This document shows, piece after piece, positions 60,880 through 64,000 of a DNA stretch of 64,000 bases. Each line of letters begins with the position of its first letter. The first letter of the stretch is position 1. The stretch comes from Flavobacterium caseinilyticum (GTDB lineage Bacteria; Bacteroidota; Bacteroidia; Flavobacteriales; Flavobacteriaceae), in contig NZ_SMFM01000002.1 in assembly GCF_004349085.1 (NCBI RefSeq), positions 744,001 through 808,000 of the forward strand, given 5' to 3'. The notes below the pieces were generated by a model, which was given only the letters and a program-made list of their open reading frames with translations, was not told the DNA's origin and did not search any database. A program made the translations under genes and the position numbers.

Positions 60880-62265
60880 TTATTTTTTACTGTTCTTGAA
60901 AATGACATTTAGCCCTAGTTGAAAAGAAAGACTATTTGCTTTCGTGATATCGCCATATTCTAAAAGATTGTCGGCAAGAACATAAAAATTAACAGGTCCA
61001 AGAGTTGTAGACAATCCCAAACCTATATTTTTATAAGAATATGAATCGAGCGTATAGGTTGCTTTCATCTGCAATGCCTTAAAAATTTTTCTTCTGTAGT
61101 AAGTTGTAAAAGCCATAAAAGGCATTCGAGGAGTCGACATTACAAAAAGCTGTGCACCAATCGCACTATTATAGATTGCATCCGGATCATAATTCAGACA
61201 GTTACAATCTGTAGCTCCGTCTCTGAATGAATATTGAATCGAAGAATTGAACTTCAATGGACGCCAAGTAGTATAATTTTCATACAAAGTAACAAATGGT
61301 ATTGCGTCTTTAAATTGCTCATATCCATTTTCGGAAGAATCGCCTGTACTAAATTTAGGAATTGCACCTTCGTATACATAACTCCCTTTATAGGTTTTAT
61401 TTTCCACTTCTTTAGTATGACGTATAAATCCTATATCCACGACACTTCCTGTTATTTGAATATTTTTCTCTGGATAATAGGTAAAGCCCAAATCAATCCC
61501 TAAGCCCAAATTTCCGAAAAGCAATGCTTTTTTTATAACATCTTTTGCAATGCTACCATTAAAATCTTCATATTTAGTTATACCGGACGTGTTTAATTCA
61601 AAATTAGAATCGATGATTTGTTCATAGACTCCTTTCGATGACTCTGTAGTATAAATAGATCCGGAATTATTAGTAGAACTTGCATTGAAAATGCTCGAAT
61701 AGATTTTACCACGCGCACCCACAATTAACTTTTTACTAATATTTTTATGAAATCCAAGATGGAAAACGGAGAGCAATTCTGCTTTAGCACTCAAATCCTT
61801 TAAATTAAAAGTTTTGCCCATATAATCTTTATTTCCGTCTAAAGCTAAAATGGCAAGATCGGTAGGCATATAAGCCATAAAATCAAATTCCTGATACATT
61901 CCAAACGAAACATAGGAATCGTTTCGCTCCCCCGCTATTCTGAAACCTCCACTAAATAATTCTATTTGTTCGTTTATCGCGATTTTATCTTTTCTGTCGG
62001 TTGAGAAAACTATATCTCGAAGTTTTACATTAATGTCAACTCCATTATCAGCAAATAAATCATAAGCTGAAAACCCGCTTGAACCCAAATTAGCAGAAAT
62101 ACCGGACAATAATGGAACTCCAAAGTACCAATTGTATTTGACATCAGATCCAGGATTAGTCATCAAAGTTTGTGGTACTGTGGTTAAATTATATAAAATT
62201 TGCTTATTTTGTGAAAAGCAATTAATACTTATTAATAGAACAAAAATTAAGATTATTTTTTTCAT
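60880..62265 (-). CDS. DUF5723-like outer-membrane protein
   Basis: The 461-residue protein has a signal peptide (MKKIILIFVLLISINCFSQ). The mature N-terminus (NPGSDVKYNWYFGVPLLSGI, GSSGFSAYDLF) matches the DUF5723 family of Bacteroidota, beta-barrels with alternating hydrophobic strands. The C-terminus ends in an aromatic-rich beta signal (FYVLADNLLEYGD, LSFQLGLNVIF). Its start shares four bases (ATGA) with the stop of the upstream lipoprotein gene, so the two are coupled and probably form one envelope complex. Confidence 0.8.
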   Translation of the reverse strand: MKKIILIFVLLISINCFSQNKQILYNLTTVPQTLMTNPGSDVKYNWYFGVPLLSGISANLGSSGFSAYDLFADNGVDINVKLRDIVFSTDRKDKIAINEQIELFSGGFRIAGERNDSYVSFGMYQEFDFMAYMPTDLAILALDGNKDYMGKTFNLKDLSAKAELLSVFHLGFHKNISKKLIVGARGKIYSSIFNASSTNNSGSIYTTESSKGVYEQIIDSNFELNTSGITKYEDFNGSIAKDVIKKALLFGNLGLGIDLGFTYYPEKNIQITGSVVDIGFIRHTKEVENKTYKGSYVYEGAIPKFSTGDSSENGYEQFKDAIPFVTLYENYTTWRPLKFNSSIQYSFRDGATDCNCLNYDPDAIYNSAIGAQLFVMSTPRMPFMAFTTYYRRKIFKALQMKATYTLDSYSYKNIGLGLSTTLGPVNFYVLADNLLEYGDITKANSLSFQLGLNVIFKNSKK

Positions 62266-62813
62266 TCTATTACTAAATAAGCGGTTACTCCTGCGCGCAG
62301 TTTTATATTACCCGGGCTGCTTTCGCTTAACGCAGGTCCAGGCAACATCGTAAGCGTAAAAGCAATATTAATTGTTCTCTTCAATAAATCAAGTTGTGAA
62401 TTTTCAAATACTTCAGTTTTGGTTACTTTATTTACTACTCCGGTGTAAGCGGGAACAAAGAAACTTGCGGTATGAACAGCTTGCTTATTCCCATCCAAAA
62501 AAACCATATCCACGGTATAAGCTCTAGTAATGGAATTGTCTACTTCAAAAAAGAGTTCGGCTTTTTTGAAATTTTTTCTAAAGAATGCATCATTAAATAA
62601 GTCAAAGATAGGTGCATCGTATTTTACGTTTTGTTCTACGCCACTAGTAACAAATTCGTTTGCCAAAACATCAAAATACGCCAGATTCCCTACATATACA
62701 GGTTCTAACTTTATATTCTCAAGTTGATCGTAGTCTAAATCACTTGTACAAGAAAATGCAATCAGCAACAGAAGTGCTGACCCTAAAATCTTTTTAATAC
62801 CAAATCGCTTCAT
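62262..62813 (-). CDS. Lipoprotein coupled to the DUF5723 gene
   Basis: Start is taken at ATG 62813 (MKRFGIKKILGSALLLLIAF), giving a lipobox with Cys22 (IAFSCTSD); an ATG 12 codons upstream is possible but precedes a non-signal-like stretch. The 183-residue protein continues with YVGNLAYFDVLANEFVTS and TYVDMVFLDGNKQ-like strands (VDMVFLDGNKQAVH). It has no known domain. It overlaps the outer-membrane barrel gene by four bases and may be the periplasmic or outer-leaflet partner of that barrel. Confidence 0.75.
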   Translation of the reverse strand: MKRFGIKKILGSALLLLIAFSCTSDLDYDQLENIKLEPVYVGNLAYFDVLANEFVTSGVEQNVKYDAPIFDLFNDAFFRKNFKKAELFFEVDNSITRAYTVDMVFLDGNKQAVHTASFFVPAYTGVVNKVTKTEVFENSQLDLLKRTINIAFTLTMLPGPALSESSPGNIKLRAGVTAYLVIE

Positions 62814-62942
62814 TCTATTAATTAAATTAAAAAAACCTATAAAATTCAAAAGAACCCGGAGGGCTATTTAATCACTAACGCATGAATATATAACTTATTA
62901 TTATCTGAGTACAGAGTTCAATACTAATTGAAAAAAAATATG

Positions 62943-63806
62943 TTAATGATAAGCCGCGAATAACTTAGACGCCTCATTGTAAGCACTTTCAAAACTCACT
63001 GGACTTATATTGGTGTTTTCTTTTTGTGCAGTAAAATAAGATAATAATTTCTCCGTGGGCATATTTCCGGTCAGATCATCTGTGGCCATTGGACAGCCTC
63101 CAAAACCTTGGATCGCACCATCGTATCGACGGCAACCCGCTTTGTAAGCAGCGTCAATTTTCTCAAACCATTTGTCTGGTGTCGTGTGTAGATGCGCACC
63201 AAATTCTATTTCGGGATATTTTGGAATTAAATTCGAAAACAAGTATGAGATTACATCCGGAGTTGAACTTCCTACCGTATCCGACAGTGATAGTATTTTG
63301 ACTCCCATCAATGCTAATTTTTCCGTCCACTCTCCTACTATTTCAACGCTCCAAGGATCGCCATACGGATTTCCAAATCCCATTGATAAATACGCCACCA
63401 CTTCTTTATTACTTTGATCTGCAATTTCAAGAATTTCCTGTAAAGTGATTAATGATTCGGCTATGGTTTTGTGGGTATTCCGCATTTGGAAATTCTCAGA
63501 AATCGAAAATGGGAAACCCAAATATTGTATTTCAGGATGAACGGCAGCGAGGGTTGCCCCTTGCGTATTGGCAATAATAGCCAAAAGTTTGCTTCGGGTT
63601 TGAGACAAGTCCAGTCGTGCCAAAACTTCGGCCGTATCCTGCATTTGCGGGATTGCTTTGGGTGAAACAAAACTCCCAAAATCAATGCTGTCAAAGCCTA
63701 CACGCAATAATGCTTGAATGTAAGCTACTTTTCTTTCTGTAGGAATAAATGGTTTGATGCCTTGCATGGCATCGCGTGGACATTCTATAATTTTTATTGG
63801 TTCCAT
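62943..63806 (-). CDS. Hydroxymethylglutaryl-CoA lyase
   Basis: Start is taken as ATG 63806 (MEPIKIIECPRDAMQG, 287 residues) because a -7 box lies at 63814-63821 inside any longer frame. The DRE-TIM fold enzyme has metal and catalytic residues in ECPRDAMQG and the GGCPMATDDLTGN loop, which contains the conserved Cys of HMG-CoA lyases. It cleaves HMG-CoA to acetyl-CoA and acetoacetate, the last step of leucine breakdown. Homocitrate-synthase-like enzymes are related but lack this loop. Confidence 0.9.
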   Translation of the reverse strand: MEPIKIIECPRDAMQGIKPFIPTERKVAYIQALLRVGFDSIDFGSFVSPKAIPQMQDTAEVLARLDLSQTRSKLLAIIANTQGATLAAVHPEIQYLGFPFSISENFQMRNTHKTIAESLITLQEILEIADQSNKEVVAYLSMGFGNPYGDPWSVEIVGEWTEKLALMGVKILSLSDTVGSSTPDVISYLFSNLIPKYPEIEFGAHLHTTPDKWFEKIDAAYKAGCRRYDGAIQGFGGCPMATDDLTGNMPTEKLLSYFTAQKENTNISPVSFESAYNEASKLFAAYH

Positions 63807-63813
63807 AGACAGC

Positions 63814-63821
63814 CAAAGATA
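63814..63821 (-). promoter_or_regulatory. Likely -7 box of the HMG-CoA lyase gene
   Basis: TATCTTTG on the minus strand, 8 bases upstream of the ATG; transcription would begin at or near the start codon, so the message may be leaderless. Confidence 0.45.
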
Positions 63822-63884
63822 GAAAAACAATTATGAATTTTAAATTCTGATTTCAAATTTTCAAAAATGAATATTATTCCCTAT

Positions 63885-63950
63885 TTTGGTAATAATTTTA
63901 TATATTACGTAATTTGGTAATATTAATTATTATTACGTAATTTGGTAATA
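63885..63950 (+). repeat. Three TTTGGTAATA iterons at 28-base spacing
   Basis: TTTGGTAATA occurs at 63885-63894, 63913-63922 and 63941-63950, exactly 28 bases apart. The second and third are embedded in a longer repeat, ATTACGTAATTTGGTAATAT. They lie upstream of the HMG-CoA lyase gene and may serve the next gene beyond the window edge. Confidence 0.6.
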
Positions 63951-64000
63951 TTTCGATTTTAACCTTTTAGAATTAAACTTGAATTTTTAATTATATTTGA

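Noticed and set aside
1..64000. tRNA, rRNA, prophage or integrative element
   Set aside because: No cloverleaf, rRNA segment, integrase, phage structural gene or conjugation gene was seen in any gap or frame.

Overview
The window is a chromosomal segment of a low-GC member of the Bacteroidota, most likely a Flavobacterium. The evidence is a very large protein with the CHU_C/type B signal of the type IX secretion system, a small protein of the Bacteroidota-only DUF4295 family beside rpmG and rpmB, many Bacteroidota-style promoters (TTG, 17-23 bases, TAnnTTTG), an almost complete lack of Shine-Dalgarno sequences, and many small secreted or lipoproteins of flavobacterial type. No rRNA, tRNA, CRISPR array, prophage or integrase was found.

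Layout. 0-6 kb: the start of an outer-membrane porin (cut by the window edge), two small exported proteins, an aldehyde dehydrogenase and a hybrid sensor kinase. 6-12 kb: a three-gene biotin-dependent acyl-CoA carboxylase operon and a B12-binding radical SAM protein. 12-18 kb: a T9SS-exported giant protein, bshC (bacillithiol) and ndk. 18-27.7 kb, mostly minus strand: a DUF721 protein, a lipoprotein, ftsY, DUF4295-rpmG-rpmB, cinA, an exonuclease/FAH/Hpt operon, a lipoyl E2 subunit and a glycosyltransferase. 28-42 kb: a secreted protein, an ABC-F ATPase, a zinc-ribbon SDR, a methyltransferase, an ABC transporter ATPase, an ATP-grasp enzyme, cobalamin adenosyltransferase, a DUF2795 protein and secA. 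42-46.2 kb: an island of repeats and transposases. 46.2-64 kb: lipoproteins, a toxin-antitoxin pair, trmH, a sirtuin, purB, two CPA2 antiporters (one with a KefF-like partner), guaB, a P-type ATPase, an outer-membrane barrel/lipoprotein pair and HMG-CoA lyase.

The most unusual part is 43.2-46.1 kb. Two REP-associated tyrosine transposase (RAYT) genes each sit in a cassette of exactly 784 bp, bounded by two-hairpin units in inverted orientation. Next to the first cassette lie three more left-end units, one of them joined to a fragment carrying only the first ten codons of the transposase. The array starts inside the signal peptide of an otherwise missing gene. Other REP-like hairpins in the neighbourhood share the same TTTGCAA hairpin tip. 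At least four further dispersed intergenic repeat families occur in the window, so this genome looks rich in small palindromic mobile or regulatory elements.

Links between genes are inferred from family knowledge. Acyl-CoA carboxylase, cobalamin adenosyltransferase and HMG-CoA lyase fit branched-chain and propionate catabolism, to which the lipoyl E2 may also belong. BshC indicates bacillithiol as the low-molecular-weight thiol, which bears on how the KefF/KefC-like pair could be controlled. The hybrid kinase lacks an Hpt domain, and a stand-alone Hpt protein is encoded 18 kb away. Several start codons were moved inward from the longest reading frame because a promoter or a repeat lies inside the extension.
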